Notes: generated from the letters alone by a model not told the origin. A stretch of 33,415 bases of DNA from Nesterenkonia sp. F (GCF_000220985.1 NZ_AFRW01000020.1:1-33415); one strand, 5' to 3'. Shown: positions 1 to 8,886, counted from the stretch's first letter. Translations and numbers: made by a program.

Positions 1-960
1 CGTCGGATGGTGCTGCTGGCTGGGATGGCCGCGCTCGCCGTCGCCGCCTCCGTCGGGGTATTGACCTGGGACAACCCGATGCCGGTCGGCACCGAGGGGT
101 TCTGGCTCATCGCGCAGATGCGCGTCGAGACGCTGGTGACCGTCGCGGTGGTCGCCGTCGCCCAGGGCGCGGCGACGGTGGCCTTCCAGACGGCGACGCA
201 CAACCGTATCCTCACCCCGTCGATCATGGGCTTCGAGTCGCTCTACACCGCCGTGCAGACCGGGGCGGTCTTCCTCTTCGGAATCGCCGGGGCCACGATG
301 GTCTCCGGGCTGCCGCAGTTCCTGCTGCAGGCCGCGCTCATGGTGGCCTTCGCCTCGGCGCTCTACGGCTGGCTGCTCTCCGGCCGGTTCTCGAACATGC
401 ATCTGATGCTGCTGGTCGGGGTGGTCATCGGCGGGGGACTGGGGTCGCTGTCGACGTTCATGCAGCGGCTGCTCACGCCCTCGGAGTTCGACGTGCTCAC
501 CGCGCGGATGTTCGGCAGCATCGCCAACGCCGAGTCGGCGTACCTGCCCTATGCGCTGCCGGCGGTGCTGGTGGTCGCCGCGGTGCTGTGGCTGCGCGCC
601 CGCCGGCTCGACGTCATCGCCCTCGGCTCGGACGCGGCGACCAGCCTGGGGCTGAACCACCGGCGCGAAGTCATGCTGATCCTGCTGATGGTCTCGATCC
701 TGATGGCGATGTCGACCTCGCTGGTCGGCCCGATGACCTTCCTCGGATTCCTCGCCGCCACGCTGACCTATCAGCTGTACGACACGCCCTCGCACCGGCT
801 GCTGCTGCCGGCCGCGGGGCTGGTCGCCTACACCATCCTGACCGTCGCCTACTTCCTGCTGCGCCATGTCTTCTACGCCCAGGGGGCGGTGACGATCATC
901 GTCGAGCTGGTCGGCGGCGGCGTGTTCCTGATCGTGCTGATGAGAAAGGGGCGCCTGTGA
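1..960 (+). CDS. FecCD-family iron-siderophore ABC transporter permease (5' end probably outside window)
   Basis: Integral membrane permease that, with the ATPase that follows, would import a ferric siderophore delivered by a lipoprotein outside this window. The protein is a chain of hydrophobic segments. The stretch FQTATHNRILTPSIMGFES near residue 60 is characteristic of the YclO/CeuC/VctG branch of the FecCD family (petrobactin/catechol-type importers). An ATG at base 7 would give 317 residues, close to the usual length of that branch, but the frame is open back to base 1, and no ribosome site can be judged in the six bases available. The true start may therefore be upstream. The stop overlaps the ATPase start by four bases (GTGA), so the two are translationally coupled. 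Substrate identity is inference only; the family assignment is firm. Confidence 0.85.
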   Translation, partial: RRMVLLAGMAALAVAASVGVLTWDNPMPVGTEGFWLIAQMRVETLVTVAVVAVAQGAATVAFQTATHNRILTPSIMGFESLYTAVQTGAVFLFGIAGATMVSGLPQFLLQAALMVAFASALYGWLLSGRFSNMHLMLLVGVVIGGGLGSLSTFMQRLLTPSEFDVLTARMFGSIANAESAYLPYALPAVLVVAAVLWLRARRLDVIALGSDAATSLGLNHRREVMLILLMVSILMAMSTSLVGPMTFLGFLAATLTYQLYDTPSHRLLLPAAGLVAYTILTVAYFLLRHVFYAQGAVTIIVELVGGGVFLIVLMRKGRL

Positions 961-1712
961 TCACCCTCGACGCGGTCACCAAGACCTACTCCTCGGAGGT
1001 GTCCATCGGGCCGGTCTCGGTGGAGATCGCTCGCGGCGGCATCACCGCTCTGGTGGGCCCCAACGGGGCGGGCAAGTCGACGGTGCTGACGATGATCGGC
1101 CGGCTGCTCGGCGCCGACGACGGCACCATCGAGGTCGGCGGCCACGACGTCGCGACGACGCGCTCGCGGACGCTGGCGACGGTGCTGTCGATCCTGCGCC
1201 AGGAGAACCACTTCGTCACCCGGCTGACCGTCCGCCAGCTGGTCGGCTTCGGCCGCTTTCCGCATTCCCGGGGGCGGCTGACCGCCGAGGACGAGCGGCA
1301 CATCGACGCCGCGATCGACTTCCTCGACCTGGCCGACCTGCAGGACCGGTACCTGGACCAGCTCTCCGGCGGCCAGCGGCAGCGGGCCTATGTGGCGATG
1401 GTGCTGGCCCAGGACACCGAATACGTGCTGCTCGACGAGCCGCTGAACAACCTCGACATGCAGCACGCGGTGCAGATGATGCGCCAGCTGCGCCGGGCCG
1501 CCGACGAGCTCGGCCGCACTGTGGTCGTGGTGCTGCACGACGTGAACTTCGCCGCCCACTACGCCGACCGGATCCTGGCGATGCAGGACGGGCACGTCGT
1601 CGAGCACGGCGCCCCGCGCGAGATCATGACCGACGAGGTGCTCACCCGCGTCTTCCACACCGAGGTGCAGGTCATCGAGGGTCCGCACGGGCCGCTGGCG
1701 GTGTACTACTGA
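957..1712 (+). CDS. Iron-siderophore ABC transporter ATP-binding protein
   Basis: Cytoplasmic ATPase (251 residues) that energises the upstream FecCD permease. Visible motifs are Walker A GPNGAGKST (about residues 35-43), a Q-loop in ILRQENHF, the ABC signature LSGGQRQR, Walker B YVLLDEP followed by LNNLDMQ (D-loop), and the switch histidine in VVLHDVNFA. The length and the HFVTRLTVRQLVGFGRFPHSRGR segment resemble YclP/FepC-type siderophore ATPases. The start is GTG, overlapping the permease stop by four bases, with GAAAGGGG as ribosome site about seven bases upstream. It is the last gene of its operon, and a large palindrome begins 27 bases after the stop and probably ends the transcript. 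Confidence in the ATPase role is high; the transported siderophore is unknown. Confidence 0.92.
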   Translation: MITLDAVTKTYSSEVSIGPVSVEIARGGITALVGPNGAGKSTVLTMIGRLLGADDGTIEVGGHDVATTRSRTLATVLSILRQENHFVTRLTVRQLVGFGRFPHSRGRLTAEDERHIDAAIDFLDLADLQDRYLDQLSGGQRQRAYVAMVLAQDTEYVLLDEPLNNLDMQHAVQMMRQLRRAADELGRTVVVVLHDVNFAAHYADRILAMQDGHVVEHGAPREIMTDEVLTRVFHTEVQVIEGPHGPLAVYY

Positions 1713-1738
1713 GCGGCGGGCCGGCCGGCATCCGGAGA

Positions 1739-1800
1739 CGATGACTCCGTGGAAACTGTGGGAAAGAGTGCGCTTTCCCACAGTTTCCACGGACTCATCG
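1739..1800. repeat. Palindromic intergenic repeat, copy 1
   Basis: Two 28-base arms (1739-1766 and 1773-1800) around the 6-base loop AGTGCG are complementary except for one C/C mismatch. It sits between two convergent genes, 27 bases after the ABC ATPase stop and 65 bases from the MFS stop. The same element occurs three more times in this window, always 3' of genes. A transcript from either strand would fold into a very stable hairpin, but neither side carries a T-run, so if it terminates transcription it is not a classical intrinsic terminator. Confidence 0.9.
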
Positions 1801-1865
1801 TGGACCGAACGACGACGGCGACGGCCCCGGCGCGCATGCCGGACCGTCGCCGTCGTCGTCTCGGC

Positions 1866-3272
1866 TCACTCCGCCGCGGCGGTGTACAACGAGCGGGTCC
1901 TGGTCTCCGGAGCCAGCCAGAGGGCGACGAAGGTCAGCGCGCCGAGCAGGGCGAGGTAGTAGCCGACGGCGTCGACGCCCTGGACCTGCACCAGCCAGGA
2001 GGCGGCGAAGGGGGTCAGGGCCGCGCCCAGGATGGAGGCGGCGTTGTAGGCGACGCCCGAGCCGGTGTAGCGGGTGTTGGTCGGGAAGAGCTCCGGCAGC
2101 ACCGCCGACATCGGCCCGAAGGTCAGGCCCATCAGGGCCATGCCGACGCAGAGGAAGACCAGCATGAGGCCGACGTTCATGCCTTCGCCGGTGCCCATCG
2201 ATGCCGGCGCCAGCCAGATGCCGAAGGTGAAGCCGAAGACGATGATCGCGGCGGTGACCACCAGCAGCATCGGCCGACGGCCGACCTTGTCGGCCAGCGC
2301 ACCGGAGACCGGGATGAAGGCGGCGAAGAACAGGATCGAGATCAGCTGCAGGATCAGGAACGAGTGGTAGTCGTACTGCAGCCCGCCGGTCTCCGCCGAA
2401 CCGATGGCATAGGACAGGATCCAGGTGGTCATCAGGTAGAAGAGGCCGTAGGTGGCCAGCATGATGAAGGTGCCCATGACGATGCGCCGCCAGTCTTTGG
2501 CGAAGACCTCGCGGATGGGCGCCTTCACTCGCTCGTCGTTCTGCATCGCACGGGCGAAGACCGGCGTCTCCTCGATGCGCAGACGGACGTAGAGGCCGAT
2601 GCCGATCATCACGATCGACAGGAGGAACGGCACCCGCCAGCCCCAGACGACGAACGGGTCGTCGAGCGACGGCGAGGTGGAGTCGTAGGCGAAGAGCGTG
2701 GTGAGCACCAGGAAGAGACCGTTGGCCAGGATGAAGCCGAACGGCGCGCCGAGCTGCGGCCACATCGCCGCCGAGGCGCGTCTGCCGGGCTTGGCGGTCT
2801 CGCTGGCCAGCAGGGCCGCGCCGGACCATTCGCCGCCGAGGCCCAGTCCCTGGCAGAACCGCAGGATGGTCAGCATCGTCGGCGCCCAGATCCCGATCTG
2901 GTGGTAGGTCGGCAGCATGCCGATGAAGAAGGTGGCCAGCCCCATGATCAGCAGCGCTCCGACCAGGGTGGCCTTGCGGCCGACGATGTCGCCGAAGTGG
3001 CCGAAGATCACCGAGCCCAGCGGCCGCGCGAGGAAGGCGACGCCGAAGGTCGCCATGGACAGCAGCAGGTTCATCGCGTCGGTGTCGCCGTGGAAGAACA
3101 GCAGCGGGAAGATCGAGACCGCCGCGGTGGCGTAGATGTAGAAGTCGTAGAACTCGATCGTGGTGCCGATGAGCGACGCCAGGATGATGCGGTGCCGGGG
3201 GATCTCGGCGTGGGCGGCCTCGGCGGCGCCCGCCGAGACGCTCGTCGACCCCTGCGACGGACTGCTGGACAT
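1866..3272 (-). CDS. MFS transporter, metabolite:H+ symporter (MHS) family
   Basis: Proton-coupled inner-membrane transporter of 468 residues with about twelve hydrophobic segments and a hydrophilic 25-residue N-terminus. Typical MHS features are TIEFYDFYIYATAA in the first helix, the MFS loop 2-3 motif GHFGDIVGRK (about residues 90-100), QGLGLGGEWSGAALLASE in helix 4, and a second-half loop motif ALADKVGRRP. Relatives move shikimate, proline/betaine, alpha-ketoglutarate, citrate or dicarboxylates; the sequence does not reveal which. The ATG is preceded by GAGGAG at suitable spacing on the minus strand. The gene is monocistronic and lies between two copies of the palindromic repeat. A separate citrate transporter in this window (22951-24453) belongs to another family. 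Confidence 0.9.
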   Translation of the reverse strand: MSSSPSQGSTSVSAGAAEAAHAEIPRHRIILASLIGTTIEFYDFYIYATAAVSIFPLLFFHGDTDAMNLLLSMATFGVAFLARPLGSVIFGHFGDIVGRKATLVGALLIMGLATFFIGMLPTYHQIGIWAPTMLTILRFCQGLGLGGEWSGAALLASETAKPGRRASAAMWPQLGAPFGFILANGLFLVLTTLFAYDSTSPSLDDPFVVWGWRVPFLLSIVMIGIGLYVRLRIEETPVFARAMQNDERVKAPIREVFAKDWRRIVMGTFIMLATYGLFYLMTTWILSYAIGSAETGGLQYDYHSFLILQLISILFFAAFIPVSGALADKVGRRPMLLVVTAAIIVFGFTFGIWLAPASMGTGEGMNVGLMLVFLCVGMALMGLTFGPMSAVLPELFPTNTRYTGSGVAYNAASILGAALTPFAASWLVQVQGVDAVGYYLALLGALTFVALWLAPETRTRSLYTAAAE

Positions 3273-3308
3273 GGACAGGACTCCTCGATCAGGTCAGCGA
3301 TGACAGGA

Positions 3309-3324
3309 TGACGTCGTCACTGTA
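3309..3324 (-). promoter_or_regulatory. Candidate MFS promoter with adjoining palindrome
   Basis: On the minus strand a TACAGT hexamer (3319-3324) fits the actinobacterial -10 pattern TANNNT about 50 bases before the MFS start. It abuts the palindrome TGACGTCGTCA (3309-3319), which would cover the transcription start and could be an operator. No good -35 is seen. Weak evidence, by eye. Confidence 0.3.
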
Positions 3325-3409
3325 GAGCCGGTTCCGCCCGTGCGGGGCGGGCCGGCCATCAGGTTCCGCATGCTGAGACCGTGCGCCGGCGGGCCCGCCC
3401 GCCGCACGA

Positions 3410-3465
3410 TGAGTCCGTGGAAGGTGTGGGAAAGAGCGCGCTTTCCCACACCTTCCACGGACTCA
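3410..3465. repeat. Palindromic intergenic repeat, copy 2
   Basis: Perfect 25-base inverted arms (3410-3434 and 3441-3465) around the loop AGCGCG. It begins 24 bases past the stop of the reductase gene on the minus strand and is upstream of the MFS promoter. Compared with copy 1, the arm carries AAGG in place of AAAC, and the opposite arm carries the matching complement CCTT in place of GTTT. Pairing is therefore kept although the sequence changed. Confidence 0.9.
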
Positions 3466-3489
3466 CCACCGGGGGGAGCGGAGTGCGGC

Positions 3490-4098
3490 TCAGGAGGCCA
3501 GCGGCGTCGGGGCGTACTCCACCATCTGCAGCCGACCGTCGAAGAGGCGGCTGGAGAGCATCGTCAGCGCGACGTCGCCGAAGCCCTCGAAGACCCGCTC
3601 GCGGCCGGAGGCGCCGGTGATCACCGGGAAGATGACCAGCCGCAGCCGGTCGACGACGCCGGCGGCCATCAGCGAGCGGCAGAGGCTCAGGCTGCCCAGC
3701 GTGCGCAGCGACTGACCCTCGGCCTTCATCCGGCGCACCGCCTCGGCGGCGTCGCCGCGGACCAGCTCGGTGTGCGGCCAGGTCAGCGGCTGCTCGAGCG
3801 AGGAGGAGCAGACGACCTTGTCGGCGTCGTCGAGGGCGATCAGCGTCTCGGCCTCCTCCTCGGAGACCTCGGCCTTCCCGTCGTGGACCGCCCGGGACAT
3901 CTCCGACATCACCTCATAGGTGGTCGTCCCCATCAGCAGGCGGTGGGAGTTCTCCGGCTGGTGGTCCAGCCAGCGCAGATACTCCGGGCCCTCGCGGCCC
4001 CACCAGCCGGGCCATCCCTCGGCGGAGGCATAGCCGTCCAGCGAGGTGACGACGTCCATCAGCAGCTCCGGCTCCCGCCGGCGGGCGCTCCGAGTCAT
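3490..4098 (-). CDS. RibD C-terminal/dihydrofolate-reductase-like family protein
   Basis: Small cytoplasmic NADPH-dependent reductase-type protein of 202 residues. Recognisable family features are the opening strand LLMDVVTSLDGYAS, LLMGTTTYEVM (the usual G-x-x-T-Y/F segment), ADKVVCSSSLEQPLTW, LGSLSLCRSLMAAGVVDRLRL (the common G.G..L...L...GLVDEL pattern) and VIFPVITGASGRERVF. Relatives are widespread stand-alone actinobacterial proteins of unknown substrate; a role in riboflavin synthesis should not be assumed. I chose the ATG at 4098 because GGAGGG lies six bases upstream on the minus strand; the frame remains open further upstream to 4197 without support. A palindromic repeat lies on each side, one 3' of this gene and one 3' of the next operon. 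Confidence 0.8.
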   Translation of the reverse strand: MTRSARRREPELLMDVVTSLDGYASAEGWPGWWGREGPEYLRWLDHQPENSHRLLMGTTTYEVMSEMSRAVHDGKAEVSEEEAETLIALDDADKVVCSSSLEQPLTWPHTELVRGDAAEAVRRMKAEGQSLRTLGSLSLCRSLMAAGVVDRLRLVIFPVITGASGRERVFEGFGDVALTMLSSRLFDGRLQMVEYAPTPLAS

Positions 4099-4182
4099 GA
4101 TCGTCCCTCCTGGGCCCACTCTAGTGCGCCGGGCCTGCGGGCGGAATGCCCGGCCCGTCCGCGCGCGAGCTCCTGAGGCGCG

Positions 4183-4240
4183 ATGACTCCGTGGCAACGG
4201 TGGGAAAGCGCGCGCTTTCCCACAGTTTCCACGGAGTCAT
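4183..4240. repeat. Palindromic intergenic repeat, copy 3
   Basis: Inverted arms 4183-4208 and 4215-4240 around CGCGCG, paired except at two positions (C opposite T and G opposite A). The right arm is identical in its core to copy 1 while the left arm has drifted. It lies 49 bases past the carboxylase alpha-subunit stop on the minus strand and upstream of the reductase gene, so it is 3' of the accDE-maf-accA operon. Confidence 0.88.
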
Positions 4241-4289
4241 TCCGGGAGGGGAGGGGAGGAAGAAGGGCGACGGCGACGGCCGGTCCCGG

Positions 4290-6080
4290 TCACCCCTCGA
4301 TGGTGGCCACGATCTCGCCGGCCGAGAGCGTCGCGCCCGGCTCGACGGACAACCCCTTCAACGTGCCGGATTTGTGAGCGGTCAGCGGCTGCTCCATCTT
4401 CATCGCCTCGAGCACCAGGATCTGGTCGCCCTCCGAGACTGTCGCGCCGTCCTTCGCCTGGACCTTGACCACGGTGCCCTGCATCGGCGAGGTCAGCGAG
4501 TCGCCCGAGGGTGCGGCGGCCGAGGAGCGGCGGGACCGCCGCCGGCGCTTCCTCGTCGGGGCGGCGGCCAGTTTGCCGGCCGCCAGCGAGGCCGGCAGCG
4601 AGACGTCGACGCGCTTGCCGTTGACCTCCATGACCACCGACTGCCGCTCCGGCTCCGGGGCGGCCTGGGCGGCTGGAGCGTGGTGCGGGGCGATGGTGTT
4701 GTCGAACTCGGTCTCGATCCAGCGGGTGTGCACTGCGAAGGACTCGGGCTTCTTCTTCGCCCCGGGCGCGGCATGCAGCTCCGGCGCGAAGGCCGGGTCC
4801 TCGACGACGACGCGGTGGAAGGGCAGCACCGAGGGCATGCCCTCGACCTGCATCTCGGCCAGCGCGCGCTTCGAGCGCTGCAGCGCCTGCTCGCGGCTCG
4901 CGCCGGTGACGATCAGCTTGGCGATCATCGAGTCGAAGGCCCCGGAGATCGACTCGCCGGAGCGCACGCCGGAGTCCACACGCACACCCGGACCGGTGGG
5001 CAGTCCGAAGTGCTCGAGCTTGCCCGGCGCCGGCATGAAGCCGCGCCCGGCGTCCTCGCCGTTGATGCGGAACTCGAAGGAGTGCCCGCGGATCTCCGGG
5101 TCGTCGTAGCCCAGCCGCTCGCCGCGGGCGATGCGGAACTGCTCGCGGACCAGATCCAGGCCGGTGACCTCCTCGGAGACCGGGTGCTCGACCTGCAGCC
5201 GGGTGTTGACCTCCAGGAAGCTGATGGTGCCGTCCTGGCCGACGAGGAACTCGCAGGTGCCGGCGCCGACGTAGCCGGCCTCCTTCAGCAGCGCCTTCGA
5301 CGCCCGGTAGAGCTGACGGGTCTGCGCGCGCGTCAGGAACGGCGCGGGGGCCTCCTCGACGAGCTTCTGGTTGCGCCGCTGCAGCGAGCAGTCGCGGGTC
5401 GAGACGACGACGACGTCGCCGTGGGCGTCGGCCAGGCACTGGGTCTCCACATGCCGGGGCGCGTCGAGGAACCTCTCGATGAAGCACTCGCCGCGGCCGA
5501 AGGCGGTGACCGCCTCACGGACGGCGGAGTCGTAGAGCTCGACGATCTCGTCGCGCTTCCGGGCGACCTTGATGCCGCGCCCGCCGCCGCCGTAGGCGGC
5601 CTTGATGGCGATCGGCAGCCCCTGTTTGTCCGCGAACTTCACGACCTCCTTGGCCGAGGAGACCGGCTCCTTGGTGCCCGGGGCCAGCGGGGCGCCGACC
5701 TTCTCGGCCAGCTGTCGCGCCGAGACCTTGTCGCCCAGGGTCTCGATGGCCGCCGGCGTCGGGCCGATCCAGGTCAGTCCCGCCTCGGAGACGGCGCGGG
5801 CGAAGTCGGCGTTCTCGGAGAGGAAGCCGTAGCCGGGGTGGACCGCATCGGCGCCGGTGGCCCGGGCGGCCTCGAGGATCTTGTCGATGACCAGGTAGCT
5901 GTCGGCCGCCGTCGCCCCGCCCAGGGCATAGGCCTCGTCGGCCATGGTCACGTGCATCGCCTCGCGGTCCGGGTCCGCATAGACGGCCACAGTGGCCAGC
6001 CCCTCGTCGCGGGCCGCGCGGATCACCCGCACGGCGATCTCGCCGCGGTTGGCGATCAGCACCTTGGAGAAGTCAGTCAT
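4290..6080 (-). CDS. Acyl-CoA carboxylase alpha subunit (biotin carboxylase plus BCCP)
   Basis: AccA3-type fused subunit of 596 residues that carboxylates its own biotin with ATP and bicarbonate and passes the carboxyl group to the beta subunit encoded in the same operon. The biotin carboxylase domain starts with [17 protein letters not shown], carries the ATP-grasp glycine loop [14 protein letters not shown] (about residue 160) and [16 protein letters not shown] with the catalytic region of the family. After a proline/lysine/arginine-rich linker (about residues 500-520) comes the carrier domain with EAMKME, placing the biotinyl lysine at about K561, 35 residues from the C-terminus. Length matches actinobacterial AccA3/AccA1 proteins. 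The start is ATG with AGGAG about 12 bases upstream, 19 bases after maf. It is the last gene of the operon. Substrate range depends on the beta subunit. Confidence 0.95.
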   Translation of the reverse strand: MTDFSKVLIANRGEIAVRVIRAARDEGLATVAVYADPDREAMHVTMADEAYALGGATAADSYLVIDKILEAARATGADAVHPGYGFLSENADFARAVSEAGLTWIGPTPAAIETLGDKVSARQLAEKVGAPLAPGTKEPVSSAKEVVKFADKQGLPIAIKAAYGGGGRGIKVARKRDEIVELYDSAVREAVTAFGRGECFIERFLDAPRHVETQCLADAHGDVVVVSTRDCSLQRRNQKLVEEAPAPFLTRAQTRQLYRASKALLKEAGYVGAGTCEFLVGQDGTISFLEVNTRLQVEHPVSEEVTGLDLVREQFRIARGERLGYDDPEIRGHSFEFRINGEDAGRGFMPAPGKLEHFGLPTGPGVRVDSGVRSGESISGAFDSMIAKLIVTGASREQALQRSKRALAEMQVEGMPSVLPFHRVVVEDPAFAPELHAAPGAKKKPESFAVHTRWIETEFDNTIAPHHAPAAQAAPEPERQSVVMEVNGKRVDVSLPASLAAGKLAAAPTRKRRRRSRRSSAAAPSGDSLTSPMQGTVVKVQAKDGATVSEGDQILVLEAMKMEQPLTAHKSGTLKGLSVEPGATLSAGEIVATIEG

Positions 6081-6099
6081 GGTCGTCGGAAGCTCCTGA

Positions 6100-6765
6100 T
6101 CAGCGGTCGTGGGTCCACAGAGTCGTGATGTCGATGTCCAGCTCGGCGAGCAGCTCGCCCAGCGCCCTCGGCGAGACGCCGATCACCGACTGCGGGTCGC
6201 CGTCGACCCCGTCGATGAAGGCCGCGCCGCGGCCGTCGATGGTGAAGGCCCCCGCACATCCCAGCGGCTCGCCGGAGTGCGCGTAGGCGCGGATCTGCTC
6301 CTCGCTCGGCGTGCCGAAGCGCACCTGCGTGGAGACCGTCCGCGCCGCCGTCGCGCCGTCGCGCGGCCGCACCAGGTGATGGCCCGAGTGCAGCGTGCCG
6401 GTGCGTCCGCGCAGACCTCGCCAGCGCTCGACCGCGACCTCGGGTTCGTGGGGTTTGCCGTAGGCGACGCCGTCCAGCTCGAAGACCGAGTCGCAGCCGA
6501 GCACCAGCACTTCGTCGGAGGCGCCGGGCTCGGCGGCCTCCTCATCGCCCTCCTCGGCGACGGCTCGGGCCACCGCCTCCGCCTTGGCCTGCGCCAGCAG
6601 CCCGGCCATGCGCGACGGGGTGACCTGCTCGCCGGCCGCTCGGGCGGCCTCGACGGCGGCGTCCTCGTCCACCGCGGAGACGCGGACGGTGAAGTCGACG
6701 CCGGCGCGGGTGAGCACCTCGGCGCGGCCGGGGGAGGCGGATCCCAGGATCAGCCGGGCGCTCAT
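6100..6765 (-). CDS. Maf-like nucleoside-triphosphate pyrophosphatase
   Basis: Cytoplasmic Maf/YhdE-family enzyme of 221 residues, expected to hydrolyse non-canonical or modified nucleotides (dTTP/UTP or m7GTP-type substrates) to monophosphates. The signature start [14 protein letters not shown] (S.SP.R..LL), VLGCDSVF with the catalytic aspartate, [28 protein letters not shown], and [25 protein letters not shown] (the family's Y..AG.Y.I.G.G..F...I.GD) are all present. An acidic insertion ([13 protein letters not shown]) precedes VLVLGCDS. I start at ATG 6765, which overlaps the accE stop (ATGA) and has GGAGG five to ten bases upstream. maf between acyl-CoA carboxylase genes is a familiar actinobacterial arrangement without a known functional link. 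Confidence 0.92.
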   Translation of the reverse strand: MSARLILGSASPGRAEVLTRAGVDFTVRVSAVDEDAAVEAARAAGEQVTPSRMAGLLAQAKAEAVARAVAEEGDEEAAEPGASDEVLVLGCDSVFELDGVAYGKPHEPEVAVERWRGLRGRTGTLHSGHHLVRPRDGATAARTVSTQVRFGTPSEEQIRAYAHSGEPLGCAGAFTIDGRGAAFIDGVDGDPQSVIGVSPRALGELLAELDIDITTLWTHDR

Positions 6766-7043
6766 CGCAGTCCTCCGGCCTGGAGCCAGGAGCCGAGGCC
6801 GGGCCGCGGCCACAGGCCCAGCCGACGGCGGCGCTCCAGCGTCCGGTCGCGGGGTCCGGTGCGGCCGTGGTCGGTCTCGGCGGCGGGCTCGGCACCGGCC
6901 AGCCGGCCGACGACGGCGGCGACGGCGGCCTGCTCCTCCTCGGTCAGCGGTGTGCCGGTCACGCGCAGCAGCGGCGCCTCCTCGGCGTCTCCGCCGCCGG
7001 CGTCCGTCGGGTCCCCGGCGTCGGGGGCGCTCGTCGAAGTCAT
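6762..7043 (-). CDS. Acyl-CoA carboxylase epsilon subunit
   Basis: Small protein of 93 residues. The core LLRVTGTPLTEEEQAAVAAVV (quoted in part: VTGTPLTEEEQAA) matches the pattern of actinobacterial AccE/PccE proteins (V.rG.pt.EElaAl.avl), and the rest is low-complexity with a basic C-terminus ending RRRLGLWPRPGLGSW, also usual for the family. Epsilon subunits bind the beta hexamer and raise activity of the holo-complex. Position directly between accD and maf supports the call. ATG start with AGGAAGG upstream, 28 bases after the accD stop, and a four-base ATGA overlap with maf. Confidence 0.85.
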   Translation of the reverse strand: MTSTSAPDAGDPTDAGGGDAEEAPLLRVTGTPLTEEEQAAVAAVVGRLAGAEPAAETDHGRTGPRDRTLERRRRLGLWPRPGLGSWLQAGGLR

Positions 7044-7071
7044 GAACGTCGTCCTTCCTGCCGAGACCGGC

Positions 7072-8721
7072 TCACAGCGGGATGTTGCCGTGCTTCTTCG
7101 CCGGCAGCGCCTCGCGCTTGTGGAACGTCGCCCGCAGCGCCTGGGTGATCTGCCAGCGGGTCTCGGCGGGCTCGATCACCGCGTCGATGTAGCCCAGCTC
7201 GGCGGCCTGGTACGGGGTGAGGAGCTCCTTCTCGTACTCGTCGACGAGCTCGGCGCGGCGGGCCTCGACGTCGCCGCCCTCCTTGCCGACGGAGGCCAGC
7301 TCGCGACGGTGCAGGATGTTCACCGCTCCGGAGGCGCCCATCACGCCGATCTGGGCGGTGGGCCAGGCCAGGTTCACGTCGGCGCCGAGCTTCTTGGAGC
7401 CCATGACGATGTAGGCGCCGCCGAAGGCCTTGCGGGTGATCACGGTGATCTTCGGGACGGTCGCCTCGGCGTAGGCGTAGAGCAGCTTGGCCCCGCGCCG
7501 GATGATGCCGTTGAACTCCTGGTCGGTGCCCGGCAGGAAGCCCGGCACGTCGACGAAGGTCAGGATCGGGATGTTGAAGGCGTCGCAGAACCGCACGAAG
7601 CGAGCGGCCTTCTCGCTGGCGTCGATGTCCAAGGTGCCGGCCAGCTGAGAGGGCTGGTTGGCGACGACGCCGACCGTGCGGCCCTCGACCCGGCCCAGGC
7701 CGATGAGCACGTTGGGCGCGCGCAGCGCCTGCAGCTCGAGGAAGTGGCCGTCGTCGAGCGTCTGCTCGATCACGGCGCGCATGTCGTAGGGCTGGTTCGC
7801 CGAGTCGGGAACCAGCGTGTTCAGCGCCTCGTCCTCGGCCTCGATCTTCACCCGCTCCTCGTGGGGCTCCACCGGCGCCTCGGCGAGGTTGTTCAGCGGC
7901 AGGAACTCCAGCAGCTCCTTGGTGAACTCGAGGGCGTCCTCCTCGTCGGCGGCCAGGTAGGAGGCGGTGCCGGTGGTCTCGTTGTGCGAGCGGGCGCCGC
8001 CGAGGGTCTCCATGTCCACGTCCTCGCCGGTGACCGACTTGATGACGTCGGGGCCGGTGATGAACATGTGGCTGGTCTGGTCGACCATGATCACGAAGTC
8101 GTTCAGCGCCGGGGAGTAGGCCGCCCCTCCGGCGGCCGGGCCCATGATCAGCGAGATCTGCGGCACGACGCCCGAGGAGTGGACGTTGTTCCGGAAGATG
8201 TCGGCGAACATCGCCAGCGAGGCCACGCCCTCCTGGATGCGCGCGCCGCCGCCGTCGTTGATGCCGATCACCGGGCAGCCGTTGCGGGCGGCGAACTCCT
8301 GGACCTTGACGATCTTCTCGCCGTTGACCTGGGAGAGCGAACCGCCGAAGACGGTGAAGTCCTGGGCGTAGACCGCGACCAGCCGGCCGTCGACGGTGCC
8401 GTAGCCGGAGACCAGGCCGTCGCCCAGCGGCTTGCGCTTCTCCATGCCGAAGGAGGTGGAGCGGTGCACCGCCAGCGCGTCGAGCTCGACGAAGGAGTCG
8501 GGGTCGAGCAGCATCTCGATGCGCTCGCGGGCGGTGTGCTTGCCGCGCTCATGCTGCTTCTCGACCGCGGCCTCGCCGGCCGGGGCCAGGGTCTGGTCGC
8601 GGCGTCGGCGGAAGGCGGCGAGCTTGCCGGCGGTGGTGTCCAGGTCGAGCTCCTCCGCGCCGTCGGTCGCGGAGCGCGCGCGGGGGCCGGCGCCGGAGTC
8701 GGAGCGGGGCGAAGAAGTCAT
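7072..8721 (-). CDS. Acyl-CoA carboxylase beta subunit (carboxyltransferase)
   Basis: Carboxyltransferase of 549 residues that moves CO2 from biotin to acetyl-CoA or propionyl-CoA, making malonyl- or methylmalonyl-CoA for lipid synthesis. Domain N opens with [20 protein letters not shown] and has [17 protein letters not shown] and [13 protein letters not shown]; domain C has [27 protein letters not shown] and [14 protein letters not shown]. The GGAY-x-VM position is isoleucine (about I438). In Streptomyces the residue at this site (D422 of PccB, I420 of AccB) is known to set acyl-CoA preference, so isoleucine hints at acetyl-CoA acceptance. The start is ATG with only a weak ribosome site; a TAGACT -10 lies about 55 bases upstream. 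First gene of the accD-accE-maf-accA operon, divergent from the SDR-birA pair. Confidence 0.93.
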   Translation of the reverse strand: MTSSPRSDSGAGPRARSATDGAEELDLDTTAGKLAAFRRRRDQTLAPAGEAAVEKQHERGKHTARERIEMLLDPDSFVELDALAVHRSTSFGMEKRKPLGDGLVSGYGTVDGRLVAVYAQDFTVFGGSLSQVNGEKIVKVQEFAARNGCPVIGINDGGGARIQEGVASLAMFADIFRNNVHSSGVVPQISLIMGPAAGGAAYSPALNDFVIMVDQTSHMFITGPDVIKSVTGEDVDMETLGGARSHNETTGTASYLAADEEDALEFTKELLEFLPLNNLAEAPVEPHEERVKIEAEDEALNTLVPDSANQPYDMRAVIEQTLDDGHFLELQALRAPNVLIGLGRVEGRTVGVVANQPSQLAGTLDIDASEKAARFVRFCDAFNIPILTFVDVPGFLPGTDQEFNGIIRRGAKLLYAYAEATVPKITVITRKAFGGAYIVMGSKKLGADVNLAWPTAQIGVMGASGAVNILHRRELASVGKEGGDVEARRAELVDEYEKELLTPYQAAELGYIDAVIEPAETRWQITQALRATFHKREALPAKKHGNIPL

Positions 8722-8752
8722 CGGTGGGGAGCTGACCTTTTCTCGTCTCGGA

Positions 8753-8819
8753 GGAACTCTACAATCCGCACGTCAGTCTAGCCCGCTGTCAGCGGCGTCC
8801 GGCTGTAGGAAATCTACAA
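8753..8819. promoter_or_regulatory. Direct repeat and palindrome in the accD/SDR divergent region
   Basis: GGAACTCTACAA (8753-8764) and GGAAATCTACAA (8808-8819) differ by one base and flank the accD -10. The second copy is part of the perfect palindrome TGTAGGAAATCTACA (8804-8818, five-base arms). Placement on either side of a promoter is what a transcription-factor site pair would look like, for example a lipid-synthesis regulator. No regulator was identified, so this is inference. Confidence 0.4.
8775..8780 (-). promoter_or_regulatory. accD -10 element (TAGACT)
   Basis: TAGACT on the minus strand inside GCTAGACTGACG, leaving a 5' leader of about 45-50 bases before the accD start. The same hexamer recurs ahead of four other genes in the window. 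No convincing -35 is present, which is common in actinobacteria. Confidence 0.5.
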
Positions 8820-8855
8820 CGCCGGCCGGTGTGTCGACGTGCCGGTGTGATGCGG

Positions 8856-8886
8856 GTGACATCATGCGGTTACCGGTGAGTAGACT
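8856..8886 (+). promoter_or_regulatory. SDR gene promoter, probably leaderless
   Basis: GTGACA (8856-8861), a 19-base spacer and TAGACT (8881-8886) form a plausible sigma-A promoter. Only GGAGGC separates the -10 from the ATG at 8893, so transcription should begin at or within a base or two of the start codon. GGAGG there is too close to the ATG to serve as a normal ribosome site. Confidence 0.55.

Noticed and set aside
1741-1959. Short reading frames starting inside the palindromic repeats (also at 4183 and 17848)
   Set aside because: The ATG comes from the repeat's own ATGACTCCG; the frames extend antisense into real genes and have no ribosome site.
3490-4197. A longer start for the DHFR-like protein at 4197
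   Set aside because: The extra residues are unlike the family, overlap a palindromic repeat, and the ATG at 4098 has a strong GGAGGG.
6109-8781. An 890-codon plus-strand open frame opposite maf-accE-accD
   Set aside because: Antisense to three well-supported genes; no domain recognisable.
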